Origin: Streptomyces sp. L2
GTDB lineage: Bacteria > Actinomycetota > Actinomycetes > Streptomycetales > Streptomycetaceae
Direction of reading: 5' to 3'
Length of the DNA stretch: 64,000 nt
Assembly: GCF_004124325.1 (NCBI RefSeq)
Contig: NZ_QBDT01000001.1
Location: 2,976,001-3,040,000, forward strand
Part shown: positions 52,901 to 63,061 of the stretch, piece by piece
Layout of the letters: the number at the start of each line of letters is the position of its first letter
How positions within the stretch are numbered: the stretch's first letter is position 1
The notes under the pieces: model-generated
Databases searched by the model: none
Seen by the model: the letters and a program-made list of their open reading frames with translations, nothing else
What the model was told of the DNA's origin: nothing
Position numbers and translations under genes: made by a program

Positions 52901-53119
52901 GGCGCCCCCAGTGTCTCAGAGGGCGGCGGGCCGCCCGGCAGTCGCGCCGCATATCGACGCCCCGCGCCCCTTGGGCCGGCGATCCGCAGCTTGGTCACGA
53001 GGGAGTCGGGGCAGCGTTCGAACAAGGCCGCAGCGTGCCCACCCAGGGGCGCGGGGAACTGCGCAAAAAGCCACAACGCACCCGCACCCGGCAACGGCGA
53101 GCCACCCGGCACGGGCCCC
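52901..53119. repeat. Dispersed-repeat copies between nnr and alr
   Basis: A full copy has core 53049-53066 (GCGCGGGGAACTGCGCAA, last bases changed) and the tail AAGCCACAACGCACCCGCAC. A diverged inverse fragment (ATATCGACGCCCCGCGCCCC) lies at 52951-52970. No gene is seen. Confidence 0.85.
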
Positions 53120-54553
53120 TCAGGACCGCACGTCCCGCCACGCGTCCGGGATGCACGCCGCCACCTCATGCGCCCCCACCGGCCCCCCGCCGGAGGCCAC
53201 GCGTCCGGCGAGCCCATGGAGGTACGCTCCCGCACTCCCCGCGTCCAGCGCGGACAGCCCCGCGGCCAGCAGGGACCCGGCGAGCCCCGACAGCACGTCA
53301 CCGCTGCCCGCCGTCGCCAGCCACCCCGTGCCCGTGGCGTTCACCCGGACCGGCCGGTCGCCACCCGGGTCGGCGACCAGCGTCGTGGACCCCTTCAGCA
53401 GGACCGTCGCCCGGTAGACCGCCGCCAGTTCACGCACCGCGGCGAGCCGCGCCCCCTCGACCTCCTCCCGCGGCACGCCCAGCAGCGCGGCCGCCTCGCC
53501 GGCGTGCGGTGTCATCAGGGTCGGTGCCCTACGCCCCCGTACCGCGTCCCGGCCCGCCAGCCGCAGGCCGTCCGCGTCGATCAGCACCGGGACGTCCGTG
53601 GCCAGCACCTCCGCCACGGTCGCCGCGTCGTCCCCGGCGCCCGGCCCGACCACCCAGGCCTGCACGCGCCCCGCCTTGTCCGGGCCCCGGTCGGACACCA
53701 GCGTCTCGGGGAAGCGGGCGATGACCGAGTCCCCGGCCGGACCGACGTACCGCACGGCCCCGGCGCCGCCTCGCAGCGCCCCGGAGACGGCGAGCACGGC
53801 CGCGCCGGGGTAGCGGGCCGATCCGGCGGCGATACCGACGACACCCCGCCGGTACTTGTCGCTCTCCGCCGCCGGCACCGGCAGCAGCCGGGCCACGTCG
53901 GCGTGCTGAAGTGCCTCCAGCTCGGGCGGGGCGGGCAGTTCGAGTCCGATGTCGACGAGCCGCACGGACCCGGCGTGGTCCCGCGCGGGGTCGATGAGCA
54001 GGCCGGGCTTGTGCGTTCCGAAGGTCACGGTCAGGTCGGCGCGCAGCGCGGCACCGTGCACCTCGCCGGTGTCGGCGTCGACCCCGCTGGGCAGATCGAC
54101 GGCGACGACCCGGGCCGCGGACCGCGCCACGACGGCGGCCAGCGCCTCCGCCTCCGGCCGCAGGCCGCCCTTCCCGCCGATCCCGACGATTCCGTCCATG
54201 ACGAGGTCGGCCCGCCCGATGGCGTCCTCGGCACCGCCCGGCGCCACCACGGCACCGCCGGCCCGCCGCAGCGCCGCGAGCCCTCCGGGGTGGGTGCGCT
54301 CGCCGGCCAGCAGGACGGCCGTGACACCGGCGCCCCGGCGGGCCAGCCGGGCCCCGGCGTACAGGGCGTCCCCGCCGTTGTCCCCGCTGCCGACCAGCAG
54401 CACCACCCTGCTGCCGTACACCCGCCCGAGCAGTTGGGCACAGGCGGCGGCCAGCCCGGCGGCGGCCCGCTGCATCAGCGCGCCCTCCGGCAGCCGCGCC
54501 ATCAGCGCCCGCTCGGCCGCCCTTACCGTCTCCACGCTGTACGCAGTACGCAT
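53120..54553 (-). CDS. nnr: Bifunctional NAD(P)H-hydrate epimerase / dehydratase
   Basis: 477 residues. The N-terminal epimerase domain (~1-215) has RVVLLVGSGDNGGDALYAGARLARRG and VVAVDLPSGVDADTGE. The C-terminal ADP-dependent dehydratase (~225-477) is ribokinase-like, with MTPHAGEAAALLG, VLLKGSTTLVADPGG and the catalytic NATGTGWLATAGSGDVLSGLAGSLLA. It repairs damaged NADHX/NADPHX. Starts other than ATG 54553 are unlikely. The fused form is common in bacteria. It lies next to acpS, as in other Streptomyces. Confidence 0.95.
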   Translation of the reverse strand: MRTAYSVETVRAAERALMARLPEGALMQRAAAGLAAACAQLLGRVYGSRVVLLVGSGDNGGDALYAGARLARRGAGVTAVLLAGERTHPGGLAALRRAGGAVVAPGGAEDAIGRADLVMDGIVGIGGKGGLRPEAEALAAVVARSAARVVAVDLPSGVDADTGEVHGAALRADLTVTFGTHKPGLLIDPARDHAGSVRLVDIGLELPAPPELEALQHADVARLLPVPAAESDKYRRGVVGIAAGSARYPGAAVLAVSGALRGGAGAVRYVGPAGDSVIARFPETLVSDRGPDKAGRVQAWVVGPGAGDDAATVAEVLATDVPVLIDADGLRLAGRDAVRGRRAPTLMTPHAGEAAALLGVPREEVEGARLAAVRELAAVYRATVLLKGSTTLVADPGGDRPVRVNATGTGWLATAGSGDVLSGLAGSLLAAGLSALDAGSAGAYLHGLAGRVASGGGPVGAHEVAACIPDAWRDVRS

Positions 54554-54623
54554 GCGTCCGAGTCTCCCCGAACCTCCCGACCGTCACACCGGGCCGGGCC
54601 GGGCCGGACCGCAGGGGCCCGGC

Positions 54624-54995
54624 TCAGCCTTCGGCGATCACCACGGCCGACGCCACCCCCGCGTCATGGCTGAGCGACACATGCCAGGCCCGCACACCGA
54701 GTTCGGCCGCACGCGCGGCCACGGTGCCCTTCACCCGCAGCCGCGGCTGCCCGCTGTCCTCCACGTACACCTCGGCGTCGGTCCAGTGCAGCCCGCCCGG
54801 CGCCCCGAGGGCCTTGGCCAGCGCCTCCTTGGCGGCGAACCGGGCGGCCAGCGACGCGACCCCGCGCCGCTCCCCGCTCGGCAGCAGCAACTCACTCTCG
54901 ACGAACAGCCGCTCGGCCAGCCCGGGCGTCCGCTCCATCGACGCCCCGAACCGCTCGATCTCAGCCACATCGATCCCGACCCCGACAACACTCAT
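54624..54995 (-). CDS. acpS: Holo-[acyl-carrier-protein] synthase
   Basis: 123 residues. It transfers 4'-phosphopantetheine from CoA to acyl carrier proteins. The signatures [20 protein letters not shown] and [21 protein letters not shown] carry the metal-binding Asp and Glu residues; [18 protein letters not shown] ends the fold. It is complete and of normal length. It lies in the glmS-acpS-nnr-alr order typical of Streptomyces. Confidence 0.96.
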   Translation of the reverse strand: MSVVGVGIDVAEIERFGASMERTPGLAERLFVESELLLPSGERRGVASLAARFAAKEALAKALGAPGGLHWTDAEVYVEDSGQPRLRVKGTVAARAAELGVRAWHVSLSHDAGVASAVVIAEG

Positions 54996-55036
54996 CCCCG
55001 CACCCTACGACCCACCCCCCGCTGCCCCTTCCAGGT

Positions 55037-56053
55037 TCAGCTTCCTTCGGGGCTGGTCGTCGCGGCGTTCGCGTCGTCGGCGAAGAGTTCCTCGGCCTCC
55101 GCGGCCGACAAGGAACGGTCGAACCAGACCGCGAGGATGTCGAGATCGGTGCACGAGGCGACGCGTTCACGCACCTCGTCGGCGACGGAAAGCCCGCGCT
55201 TGTCCAGGACCCGCAGGATGAGCGAAGCCCGGTCCTCGGCCCGGCCCTCGGCGATGCCCTGCTCCCGGCCCTCTTCGCGGCCTTCTTCGCGGCCCTCTTC
55301 GCGGCCCTCTTCGCGGCCCTCGGCGATGCCCTGGGCCTTGCCCTCCAGGTAGGCGGTTTCGCGGACGGTCCCACGGCCGGGGAAGTAGCTGACGAACGAC
55401 GACATGATTTCCTTCCACTTCTGTCCAGCTGGGGTGTCACCCAGATTGATTTCCATGAAGTCCATGAAGTACCCGGCGGTTTCCGGGTCCGTGTCCTGGA
55501 GTTCCTGAAGGGCTGTGTGGATTGCCTCCAGTATGGCGCCGCCCTCGGGCCTGCGGGCGTGTGCCAGCGCCGAGAGAACGGCCAGGGCAAGGTTTTTGGC
55601 GATGGTCCTGACGTCGGTGAACACCGGCAGGTTGTCCGGTCCCGCCACCATCGGGTAGGTCCGCTGGGCCGTCCAGCCGCGCGCGCCGCAGTCGAAGGGG
55701 CCGGCCGCCCACTTGGCCGTGGCCGCGTCCTGGCAGACCACGAGCAGCAGCACGGGCAGGCGGTACTTCGCCTGGAGGTACGCGACGTAGTACGCCCAAC
55801 TCGCCTCCTTGCCCGGAACCTTCTTCGACTGCGACTCGATGGCGAGCAGGAAGTCCTCGCCGTCGGACGGGCCGATGCGCAGCACGGTGTCCACGCGGCG
55901 TTCCAGCGGGCGCGTCTCCGTCACGTCGGTCGTGACGGCGTCCACGGTCGCCTTCTCGGGCAGGGGGACGCCCAGCACGGTGAACACGGGAGTCAGGATC
56001 TCGGGGCGCTCCTGGAAGATGCGGTGCATCCCCTCGTGAGCTGATGTGACCAT
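55037..56053 (-). CDS. Rpn-like PD-(D/E)XK family protein with GREE repeats
   Basis: About 338 residues from ATG 56053 (MVTSAHEGMHRIFQERPEIL), the usual start in this family; ATG 56113 would add 20 residues. The middle contains a nuclease-like core, RRVDTVLRIGPSDGEDFLLAIESQSKK, with the Asp and the ExQ of a PD-(D/E)XK site. The family (annotated as Rpn / transposase-like or DUF4351-like) occurs in many copies in Streptomyces. A coiled, charged stretch of GREE repeats follows at ~255-280. The function is not established; a recombination-linked nuclease is one suggestion. Confidence 0.8.
   Translation of the reverse strand: MVTSAHEGMHRIFQERPEILTPVFTVLGVPLPEKATVDAVTTDVTETRPLERRVDTVLRIGPSDGEDFLLAIESQSKKVPGKEASWAYYVAYLQAKYRLPVLLLVVCQDAATAKWAAGPFDCGARGWTAQRTYPMVAGPDNLPVFTDVRTIAKNLALAVLSALAHARRPEGGAILEAIHTALQELQDTDPETAGYFMDFMEINLGDTPAGQKWKEIMSSFVSYFPGRGTVRETAYLEGKAQGIAEGREEGREEGREEGREEGREQGIAEGRAEDRASLILRVLDKRGLSVADEVRERVASCTDLDILAVWFDRSLSAAEAEELFADDANAATTSPEGS
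55262..55325 (-). repeat. 12-base tandem repeat encoding EGRE units
   Basis: Five units of the type GGCCGCGAAGAG on the coding strand encode EGRE repeats. Repeat number probably varies. Confidence 0.9.
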
Positions 56054-56167
56054 GAGCGCAACGTCGTGGATCACGGAGCGCCTTGTCCGCCGTTCCGAAA
56101 TGCGTTCACCCATTCGAGCGGCGAAAAAACGATCAATCGCTCTGCTTCGCCGCCCCGCGGCGGACCC

Positions 56168-58015
56168 TTACTCCACCGTCACCGACTTCGCCAGGTTGCG
56201 TGGCTGGTCGACCTCGTTGCCGCGGGCCGTGGCCAGTTCGCAGGCGAAGACCTGGAGGGGGACCGTGGCGACGAGGGGCTGGAGGAGGGTGGGGGTGGCG
56301 GGGATGCGGATGAGGTGGTCGGCGTAGGGGACGACCGCCTCGTCGCCCTCCTCCGCGATGACGATCGTGCGCGCGCCCCGCGCCCGGATCTCCTGGATGT
56401 TGGAGACGATCTTGTCGTGCAGGACGGAGCGGCCGCGCGGGGATGGCACGACGACGACCACCGGCAGGTCCTCCTCGATCAGGGCGATCGGGCCGTGCTT
56501 CAGCTCGCCCGCCGCGAACCCCTCGGCGTGCATGTAGGCCAGCTCCTTGAGCTTGAGCGCGCCCTCCAGAGCGACCGGATAGCCCACGTGCCGGCCGAGG
56601 AACAGCACCGTGTTCTTCGCCGCCAGCGTGCGCGCGAGGGCCCGGACCGGTTCCATCGTCTCCAGGACCCGCTCGACCTCGACGGAGATCCGGGACAGGT
56701 CGCGGACGACCTCGCGGATCTCGTCGCCCCACTTGGTGCCGCGCACCTGGCCCAGGTAGAGGGCGACCAGATAGCAGGCCACCAGCTGGGTGAGGAACGC
56801 CTTCGTCGAGGCGACCGCGACCTCCGGCCCGGCGTGCGTGTACAGCACCGCGTCCGATTCGCGCGGGATCGTCGAGCCGTTGGTGTTGCAGATCGCCAGC
56901 ACCTTCGAGCCCTGCTCGCGGGCGTGCCTGAGCGCCATCAGGGTGTCCATCGTCTCGCCGGACTGGGAGATGGCGATCACCAGGGAGCGCGGGCCCAGGA
57001 TCGGGTCGCGGTAGCGGAACTCGCTCGCCAGCTCCACCTCGCACGGGATGCGCGTCCAGTGCTCGATGGCGTACTTGGCGATGAGCCCCGCGTGGAACGC
57101 CGTACCGCACGCCACGATGACGACCTTGTCCACCTCTCGCAGCTCGGCCGCGCCGATGCGGAGTTCGTCCAGGCTCAGCGAACCGGAGGCGTCGATCCGG
57201 CCCAGCAGCGTATCGGCGACCGCCTTGGGCTGCTCGGCGATCTCCTTGAGCATGAAGTAGTCATAGCCCCCCTTTTCCGCGGCCGACGCGTCCCAGTCGA
57301 CGTGGTACGAACGGACCTCCGCGGGACGGCCGTCGAAGCCCGTCACCGTCACGCCGTCCCGGCGCAGCTCCACCACCTGGTCCTGACCCAGCTCGATCGC
57401 CGACCGCGTGTGGGCGATGAACGCGGCGACGTCCGAGGCGAGAAAGGCCTCACCCTCTCCAACGCCCACCACCAGCGGGGAGTTCCGCCGCGCGCCCACG
57501 ACCACGTCCGGCTCGTCGGCGTGCACCGCGACCAGCGTGAACGCCCCCTCCAGCCGCCGGCACACCAGCCGCATCGCCTCGGCGAGGTCCGCGCACGAGG
57601 AGAACTCCTCGGCCAGCAGGTGCGCCACGACCTCGGTGTCCGTCTCGGACGCCAGCTCGTGCCCGCGCTCGGCCAGCTCCGCGCGCAGCACCGCGAAGTT
57701 CTCGATGATCCCGTTGTGGACCACGGCGACCCGGCCGGCGTTGTCCAGGTGCGGGTGCGCGTTCGCGTCGGTCGGCCCGCCGTGGGTGGCCCAGCGGGTG
57801 TGCCCGATGCCCGTCGAGCCGGCCGGCAGCGGCCGGTCGACCAGCTCCTTCTCCAGGTTGACCAGCTTCCCGGCCCGCTTCGCCGCGGCCAGCCCGCCGT
57901 CCGCCGGCACGGCGACGCCCGCCGAGTCGTACCCCCGGTACTCCAGCCGCTTCAGTCCGGCCATCACGACGTCGAGGGCCGACTGCGATCCCACGTATCC
58001 CACGATTCCGCACAT
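56168..58015 (-). CDS. glmS: Glutamine-fructose-6-phosphate aminotransferase
   Basis: 615 residues from ATG 58015 (MCGIVGYVG), where Cys2 is the glutaminase nucleophile after Met removal. It makes glucosamine-6-phosphate, the first step to UDP-GlcNAc. The glutaminase half (1-~240) has TRWATHGGPTDANAHPH and HNGIIENF. Two SIS sugar-phosphate domains follow (CGTAFHAGLIAKYAIE, SQSGETMDTLMALRHA), ending DQPRNLAKSVTVE. No glmS ribozyme is recognisable in the 168 bases upstream. coaA is divergent. Confidence 0.97.
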   Translation of the reverse strand: MCGIVGYVGSQSALDVVMAGLKRLEYRGYDSAGVAVPADGGLAAAKRAGKLVNLEKELVDRPLPAGSTGIGHTRWATHGGPTDANAHPHLDNAGRVAVVHNGIIENFAVLRAELAERGHELASETDTEVVAHLLAEEFSSCADLAEAMRLVCRRLEGAFTLVAVHADEPDVVVGARRNSPLVVGVGEGEAFLASDVAAFIAHTRSAIELGQDQVVELRRDGVTVTGFDGRPAEVRSYHVDWDASAAEKGGYDYFMLKEIAEQPKAVADTLLGRIDASGSLSLDELRIGAAELREVDKVVIVACGTAFHAGLIAKYAIEHWTRIPCEVELASEFRYRDPILGPRSLVIAISQSGETMDTLMALRHAREQGSKVLAICNTNGSTIPRESDAVLYTHAGPEVAVASTKAFLTQLVACYLVALYLGQVRGTKWGDEIREVVRDLSRISVEVERVLETMEPVRALARTLAAKNTVLFLGRHVGYPVALEGALKLKELAYMHAEGFAAGELKHGPIALIEEDLPVVVVVPSPRGRSVLHDKIVSNIQEIRARGARTIVIAEEGDEAVVPYADHLIRIPATPTLLQPLVATVPLQVFACELATARGNEVDQPRNLAKSVTVE

Positions 58016-58183
58016 GAGCGGCAGCCTACGGTCCACGCACCGCCGGAAACGGGCGAAGCGTGCCCGGATTCGGAAATTCTTACCGCCTCTTCGCCACCCC
58101 TGCTCCCCCCTTTCCTCACCCCACCCGGCCCAGCGTGACCGAGCCCACCCGCCACGCGGTGCGAACTCCGTTAACAATGGACT

Positions 58184-59173
58184 GTGATCTCTCCGGTCCC
58201 CTCGATGCCCCGGAGCGCCCACCGGTCCCGGCCGGAGGCGACTCCCTACGTCGACCTCACCCGCGCCGAGTGGAGCGCGCTGCGTGACAAGACGCCCCTG
58301 CCGCTCACCGCCGAGGAGGTCGAGAGGCTGCGCGGACTCGGTGACGTCATCGACCTCGACGAGGTGCGGGACATCTACCTCCCGCTGTCCCGGCTGCTCA
58401 ACCTGTACGTCGGCGCCACCGACGGCCTGCGCGGCGCGCTCAACACCTTCCTCGGCGAGCAGGGCACCCAGTCCGGCACCCCGTTCGTCATAGGAGTGGC
58501 CGGCTCCGTCGCCGTAGGGAAGTCGACGGTGGCCCGCCTGCTCCAGGCCCTGCTCTCCCGCTGGCCCGAGCACCCGCGCGTGGAGCGCGTGACGACCGAC
58601 GGCTTCCTGCTGCCCACCCGGGAACTCCAGGCGCGCGGACTGATGTCCAGGAAGGGCTTCCCCGAGTCCTACGACCGCCGGGCGCTGACCCGGTTCGTCG
58701 CCGACATCAAGGCCGGCAAGGCCGAGGTCACCGCCCCCGTCTACTCCCACCTGCGCTACGACATCGACCCCGACCAGCGGCTCACCGTCCGCCGCCCGGA
58801 CATCCTGATCGTCGAGGGCCTCAACGTCCTGCAGCCCGCCCTGCCCGGCCAGGACGGCCGCACCCGGGTCGGCCTCGCGGACTACTTCGACTTCAGCGTG
58901 TACGTCGACGCGAGCGCCGACGACGTCGAGCGCTGGTACCTCAACCGCTTCAAGAAGCTGCGCCGGACCGCCTTCCAGGACCCGTCGTCGTACTTCAGGA
59001 AGTGGACCCAGGTCTCCGAGGAGGAGGCCCTGGACTACGCGCGCACCCAGTGGCGGACGATCAACAAGCCCAACCTGGTGGAGAACATCACCCCCACCCG
59101 GGGCCGCGCCACCCTCGTCGTACGCAAGGGCCCGGACCACAAGGTCCAGCGCCTCAGGCTCCGCAAGCTCTAG
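58184..59173 (+). CDS. coaA: Pantothenate kinase, type I
   Basis: 329 residues from GTG 58184; ATG 58205 is an alternative, and the ribosome site is weak. It phosphorylates pantothenate, the first step of CoA synthesis. The P-loop is [47 protein letters not shown] and [32 protein letters not shown] are type I signatures. It is divergent from glmS and ends ~20 bases before the DUF389 gene, perhaps forming an operon. Confidence 0.95.
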   Translation: MISPVPSMPRSAHRSRPEATPYVDLTRAEWSALRDKTPLPLTAEEVERLRGLGDVIDLDEVRDIYLPLSRLLNLYVGATDGLRGALNTFLGEQGTQSGTPFVIGVAGSVAVGKSTVARLLQALLSRWPEHPRVERVTTDGFLLPTRELQARGLMSRKGFPESYDRRALTRFVADIKAGKAEVTAPVYSHLRYDIDPDQRLTVRRPDILIVEGLNVLQPALPGQDGRTRVGLADYFDFSVYVDASADDVERWYLNRFKKLRRTAFQDPSSYFRKWTQVSEEEALDYARTQWRTINKPNLVENITPTRGRATLVVRKGPDHKVQRLRLRKL

Positions 59174-59194
59174 GGGCCCTGCTAGAAACTCCCC

Positions 59195-60124
59195 ATGCTG
59201 CATCTGCGCCTGATCGCCCCATCCGACCGCACGGACGACGTGGTCCGCCTGATCGAGAAGACCGTCGGCACCACCCACCTGGTGGTGCTGCCGGGCGCCG
59301 CCCGCGACCCGGCCGGGGACGTCGTGATGTGCGACGTGGCGCGCGAGGCCGGCGACGAACTCATCGCCGGCCTACGGCACCTGGGGCTGGACGAGACCGG
59401 CTCGATCTCCGTGGAGGACATCGACCTCTCCCTGTCCCGCCGCGCCGACAAGGCCGAGGCGGAGGCACCGGGCGAGGGCGCGGACGCGGTGCTGTGGGAA
59501 CAGCTTGCCGACGCGACCGACGAGGAGTCGACGCTCAGCGTCACCTACGTCGCGTTTCTGGCCGTGGCGACCATGCTCGCCGCCTGCGGTGTGATGCTCG
59601 ACAACGCGATTCTGATCGTCGGCGCGATGGCCGTAGGGCCCGAGTTCGGGCCGCTGGCGGGGATCTCCACGGCTCTGGTGCGGCGTGCACCGCAGCGCGT
59701 GTGGCGCTCACTGTGGGCGCTGCTTGCCGGTTTCGCCGCCGCGATGGTGCTGACGGCTGGCTTCAGTTGGCTGCTGGACGCCCTGGGCCTGTTCGAGAGG
59801 TCCATGGTGGAGGCGGCCCGGCCGAACACCGCGTTCATCTGGAAACCGGACGCGATGTCCTTCGTCGTGGCGTTCCTGGCGGGCATCGCCGGCACCCTGT
59901 CCCTCACGTCCGCCAAGTCGGGTGCCCTGATCGGCGTGGCCATCTCCGTGACGACCGTCCCCGCGGCCGCGAACGCCGCCGTAGCCCTCAGCTACGGCGA
60001 CTACTCGCAAACGTGGGGCTCGACCTGGCAACTCCTCGCCAACCTGGGCGGCATCGTCCTGGCGGGAACGCTGACGCTCCTCACCCAGAAACTGTTCTGG
60101 CAACGGCAACGACAACGCGCCTAA
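59195..60124 (+). CDS. DUF389 membrane protein
   Basis: 309 residues, starting ~20 bases after coaA. The N-terminal ~130 residues are a soluble domain (HLRLIAPSDRTDDVVRLIEKTVGTTHLVVLPGAA). At least five transmembrane segments follow, with the family signature GAMAVGPEFGPLAGISTALVRR. The role is unknown. Its TAA stop (60122-60124) is read from the left edge of a dispersed repeat. Confidence 0.88.
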   Translation: MLHLRLIAPSDRTDDVVRLIEKTVGTTHLVVLPGAARDPAGDVVMCDVAREAGDELIAGLRHLGLDETGSISVEDIDLSLSRRADKAEAEAPGEGADAVLWEQLADATDEESTLSVTYVAFLAVATMLAACGVMLDNAILIVGAMAVGPEFGPLAGISTALVRRAPQRVWRSLWALLAGFAAAMVLTAGFSWLLDALGLFERSMVEAARPNTAFIWKPDAMSFVVAFLAGIAGTLSLTSAKSGALIGVAISVTTVPAAANAAVALSYGDYSQTWGSTWQLLANLGGIVLAGTLTLLTQKLFWQRQRQRA

Positions 60125-60178
60125 GGGGCGCGGGGAACTGCGCGAGAAACCACGACGGCGCCGCACCCGGCAACGCAC
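60121..60178 (+). repeat. Dispersed-repeat copy at a stop codon
   Basis: Core GCGCGGGGAACTGCGCGA at 60128-60145 followed by GAAACCACGACGGCGCCGCA. The left edge CTAAGGGGCG supplies the DUF389 gene stop. Confidence 0.9.
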
Positions 60179-60206
60179 AGTCCCCGGCACCGAGGAGGCC
60201 CGGCGC

Positions 60207-61565
60207 CTAGCCCAGCGCAGACTTGACGGCGTCAGCCAACCGCCCCGCCACAGACCGAGCCTGCTCGATATCGGCCGCCTCCACCATCACCCGCACCAAC
60301 GGCTCGGTCCCGGAGGGCCGCAACAGCACCCGCCCGGTGGCCCCGAGCTCCCGCTCGGCCTCGGAAACCGCCGCAGCGAGATCCGCGGACGTCCGCACGC
60401 GCGACTTGTCCACGTCCGGAACATTGATCAGCACCTGCGGCAGCCGCTCCATCACCGCCGCCAGCTCCCGCAGCGGCTTCCCGGTCTCCGCGACCCGCGC
60501 CGCCAGCAGCAGCCCGGTCAGCGTGCCGTCGCCGGTCGTCGCGTGGTCCAGCACGATCACGTGCCCGGACTGCTCGCCGCCGAGGGCGTAGCCGTGCTCC
60601 TTCATCTCCTCCAGCACGTACCGGTCGCCGACGGCGGTCTGCACGAGCTGGATCCCGGCCCGCTCCATGGCGAGCTTGAAGCCCAGGTTGGACATGACGG
60701 TCGCGACGACGGTGTCGGCCCGCAGCACGGAGCGCTCCCGCATCGCCAGCGCGAGCACGGCGAGGATCTGGTCGCCGTCGACCTCCGCGCCGGTGTGGTC
60801 CACGGCCAGGCAGCGGTCGGCGTCGCCGTCGTGCGCGATGCCGAGGTCGGCGCCGTGCTCGACGACGGCGGCCTTGAGCTTGCCCAGGTGGGTGGAGCCG
60901 CAGCCGTCGTTGATGTTGAGGCCGTCCGGCTCCGCGCCGATGGTGACGATCTCGGCGCCGGCCCGGGTGAACGCCTCCGGCGAGACCCCCGAGGCCGCGC
61001 CGTGCGCTTCGTCCAGGACGATCTTCACGCCGTCCAGCCGGTTGGGGAGGACGCCGAGCAGATGGTCGACGTAGCTCGCGAAGCCCTCGTCGTACGACCG
61101 CACGCGCCCGACGCCGGCTCCGGTGGGCCGCTCCCAGGGCTCGCCGTGCCGGTGGGACTCGTACACGGCCTCGATACGGTCCTCCAGCTCGTCGGCGAGT
61201 TTGTGGCCGCCGCGGGCGAAGAACTTGATGCCGTTGTCCGGCATGGCGTTGTGGCTGGCGGACAGCATCACGCCGAGGTCGGCGCCGAGCGCGCCGGTGA
61301 GGTGGGCCACCGCCGGGGTCGGCAGGACACCGACCCGCAGGACGTCCACGCCCGCGCTCGCCAGCCCGGCGACCATGGCGGCCTCCAGGAACTCCCCGGA
61401 CGCGCGCGGGTCCCGGCCGACCACGGCCTTCGGCCGGTGGCCCGCGAAGGTGCCCGCCTCGGCCAGCACGTGCGCCGCAGCGACGGAGAGGCCGAGCGCC
61501 ATCTCGGCCGTCAGGTCCGCGTTCGCGACGCCGCGCACGCCGTCCGTGCCGAAGAGTCGTCCCAC
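60207..61565 (-). CDS. glmM: Phosphoglucosamine mutase
   Basis: 452 residues from GTG 61565, which has the very strong AGGAGGACAA. It converts GlcN-6-P to GlcN-1-P. The N-terminus [10 protein letters not shown], the phosphoserine loop [19 protein letters not shown], the metal loop DGDADRC and the phosphate-binding [12 protein letters not shown] are all intact. It follows glmS in the pathway and lies near it. It is downstream of rpsI, separated by a terminator, so probably transcribed on its own. Confidence 0.97.
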   Translation of the reverse strand: MGRLFGTDGVRGVANADLTAEMALGLSVAAAHVLAEAGTFAGHRPKAVVGRDPRASGEFLEAAMVAGLASAGVDVLRVGVLPTPAVAHLTGALGADLGVMLSASHNAMPDNGIKFFARGGHKLADELEDRIEAVYESHRHGEPWERPTGAGVGRVRSYDEGFASYVDHLLGVLPNRLDGVKIVLDEAHGAASGVSPEAFTRAGAEIVTIGAEPDGLNINDGCGSTHLGKLKAAVVEHGADLGIAHDGDADRCLAVDHTGAEVDGDQILAVLALAMRERSVLRADTVVATVMSNLGFKLAMERAGIQLVQTAVGDRYVLEEMKEHGYALGGEQSGHVIVLDHATTGDGTLTGLLLAARVAETGKPLRELAAVMERLPQVLINVPDVDKSRVRTSADLAAAVSEAERELGATGRVLLRPSGTEPLVRVMVEAADIEQARSVAGRLADAVKSALG

Positions 61566-61659
61566 TTGTCCTCCTGCAAAGCTGAATGTCACGCAAGCTG
61601 AATGTCACGCAAGACTTTGAGTGCCTTGTGTCGTTATACGCCCTGAGCCGGGATAAACG

Positions 61660-61698
61660 AACGCCCCGGCGGCACACAGGGCGTGCCGCCGGGGCGTT
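61660..61698 (-). terminator. Terminator of the rplM-rpsI operon
   Basis: A perfect 16-base stem (61660-61675 with 61683-61698) and 7-base loop lie downstream of rpsI, followed on the minus strand by TCGTTTATC. Confidence 0.9.
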
Positions 61699-61719
61699 CG
61701 GAGTACGAGCAGGCGAGCC

Positions 61720-62232
61720 TTAGCGCTTGCTGTACTGCGGGGCCTTGCGGGCCTTCTTCAGACCGGCCTTCTTGCGCTCGACCGCACGGTCGTCGCGCTT
61801 GAGGAAGCCGGCCTTCTTCAGCGGGCCGCGGTTGTTGTCGACGTCGGCCTCGTTCAGCGCGCGGGCGACACCGAGACGGAGCGCACCGGCCTGACCCGAG
61901 ACACCGCCACCGGCGATGCGGGCGACGACGTCGTAACGGCCTTCGAGCTCCAGCACCTTGAAGGGCTCGTTGACTTCCTGCTGGTGCACCTTGTTGGGGA
62001 AGTAGTCCTCAAGGGTGCGGCCGTTGATCTTCCACTTGCCGGAGCCCGGGATGATCCGGACGCGGGCGATGGCGTTCTTGCGGCGGCCCAGGCCGGCGGC
62101 CGGCTGCGGCTCGCCGAAGTGGGAGGCCATGGACTCCGAGGTGTACTCGCCCTCGACGGGGACCTCGGACTCGGTGGTGTAGCTGTCGATGTCAAGCTCT
62201 TCGAGCGGCTGCTCGGCAGTGGTCTCGGCCAC
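61720..62232 (-). CDS. rpsI: Ribosomal protein S9
   Basis: 170 residues. The body is standard S9: [55 protein letters not shown] and the C-terminal APQYSKR that reaches into the P site. A ~45-residue acidic N-terminal extension ([18 protein letters not shown]...) is common in actinobacteria. It is cotranscribed with rplM, 42 bases upstream. Confidence 0.98.
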   Translation of the reverse strand: MAETTAEQPLEELDIDSYTTESEVPVEGEYTSESMASHFGEPQPAAGLGRRKNAIARVRIIPGSGKWKINGRTLEDYFPNKVHQQEVNEPFKVLELEGRYDVVARIAGGGVSGQAGALRLGVARALNEADVDNNRGPLKKAGFLKRDDRAVERKKAGLKKARKAPQYSKR

Positions 62233-62274
62233 GATGCTCCTCAGATTCTCTTCAGTCTTAGGGGGTGGCCGGAC

Positions 62275-62718
62275 TTACTGCGCGACCTGGGTGATCTCGA
62301 ACGGCTGCGGCTGCTGCGCGCCGTGCGGGTGCTGGTCACCCTTGTAGACCTTCAGCTTCGAGAGCATCTGACGGCCCAGGGAGTTCTTCGGGAGCATGCC
62401 CTTGACGGCCTTCTCGATTGCTTTCTCCGGGTTCTTGTCCAGCAGCTCGTCGTAGCGGACGGAGCGCAGACCGCCCGGGTAGCCGGAGTGGCGGTACGCC
62501 ATCTTCTGGGTCCGCTTGTTGCCGGAGAGGTGCACCTTGTCGGCGTTGATGATGATGACGAAGTCACCGGTGTCGACGTGGGGCGCGTAGATCGGCTTGT
62601 GCTTGCCGCGGAGAATGGAGGCCGTGGTGGAGGCCAGACGACCCAGGACGACGTCCTGAGCGTCGATGACGTGCCACTGGCGCGTCACATCGCCGGGCTT
62701 GGGGCTGTACGTACGCAC
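62275..62718 (-). CDS. rplM: Ribosomal protein L13
   Basis: 147 residues of standard L13: [38 protein letters not shown], and the signature [19 protein letters not shown]. It is a large-subunit protein binding 23S rRNA early in assembly. It starts the rplM-rpsI operon, whose promoter must lie in 62719-63061. Confidence 0.98.
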   Translation of the reverse strand: MRTYSPKPGDVTRQWHVIDAQDVVLGRLASTTASILRGKHKPIYAPHVDTGDFVIIINADKVHLSGNKRTQKMAYRHSGYPGGLRSVRYDELLDKNPEKAIEKAVKGMLPKNSLGRQMLSKLKVYKGDQHPHGAQQPQPFEITQVAQ

Positions 62719-63061
62719 GGTTCGTAGCCTTCGCTTCGAGTGAATGGTCCTGAACAGGTCACCGAAACGATCACGACAGCCTTGACCGCACCGCGGTGAC
62801 GCATACCGCGTGCTGGTCGCTGGTCATCGGCCCGGTGGACCGGTGTAAGGGCCCGTCCCGTGAGAATGAGCAAGCCAATACACAACGAAGCAGTAGGCTA
62901 CCGGGCCGCCCCCGGACGGGTCAAAACGAGCCCCTCCGACATGTCCCCCGCATGTCACCGCCGTGCCCCCGGGAAGCCCGTCGACGCCCCACCGCCGGAC
63001 AAAGGCGGCATGCCGCCGGACGCGCACCAGCACCCCGCGCCCCCCGTCTAAGATGCGCCCC
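62719..63061. promoter_or_regulatory. rplM promoter / leader region
   Basis: 343 bases between divergent rplM and a secreted-protein gene. An AT-richer patch at 62865-62895 (CAAGCCAATACACAACGAAG) is the likely promoter core for rplM. I found no leader structure I can name, and no gene. Confidence 0.5.

Noticed and set aside
58016..58183. glmS ribozyme upstream of glmS
   Set aside because: The leader is short and I see none of the conserved ribozyme core; actinobacteria normally lack it.
62719..62900. Ribosomal-protein leader (L13 type)
   Set aside because: I could not draw a supported conserved structure; the region is better described as promoter and leader.
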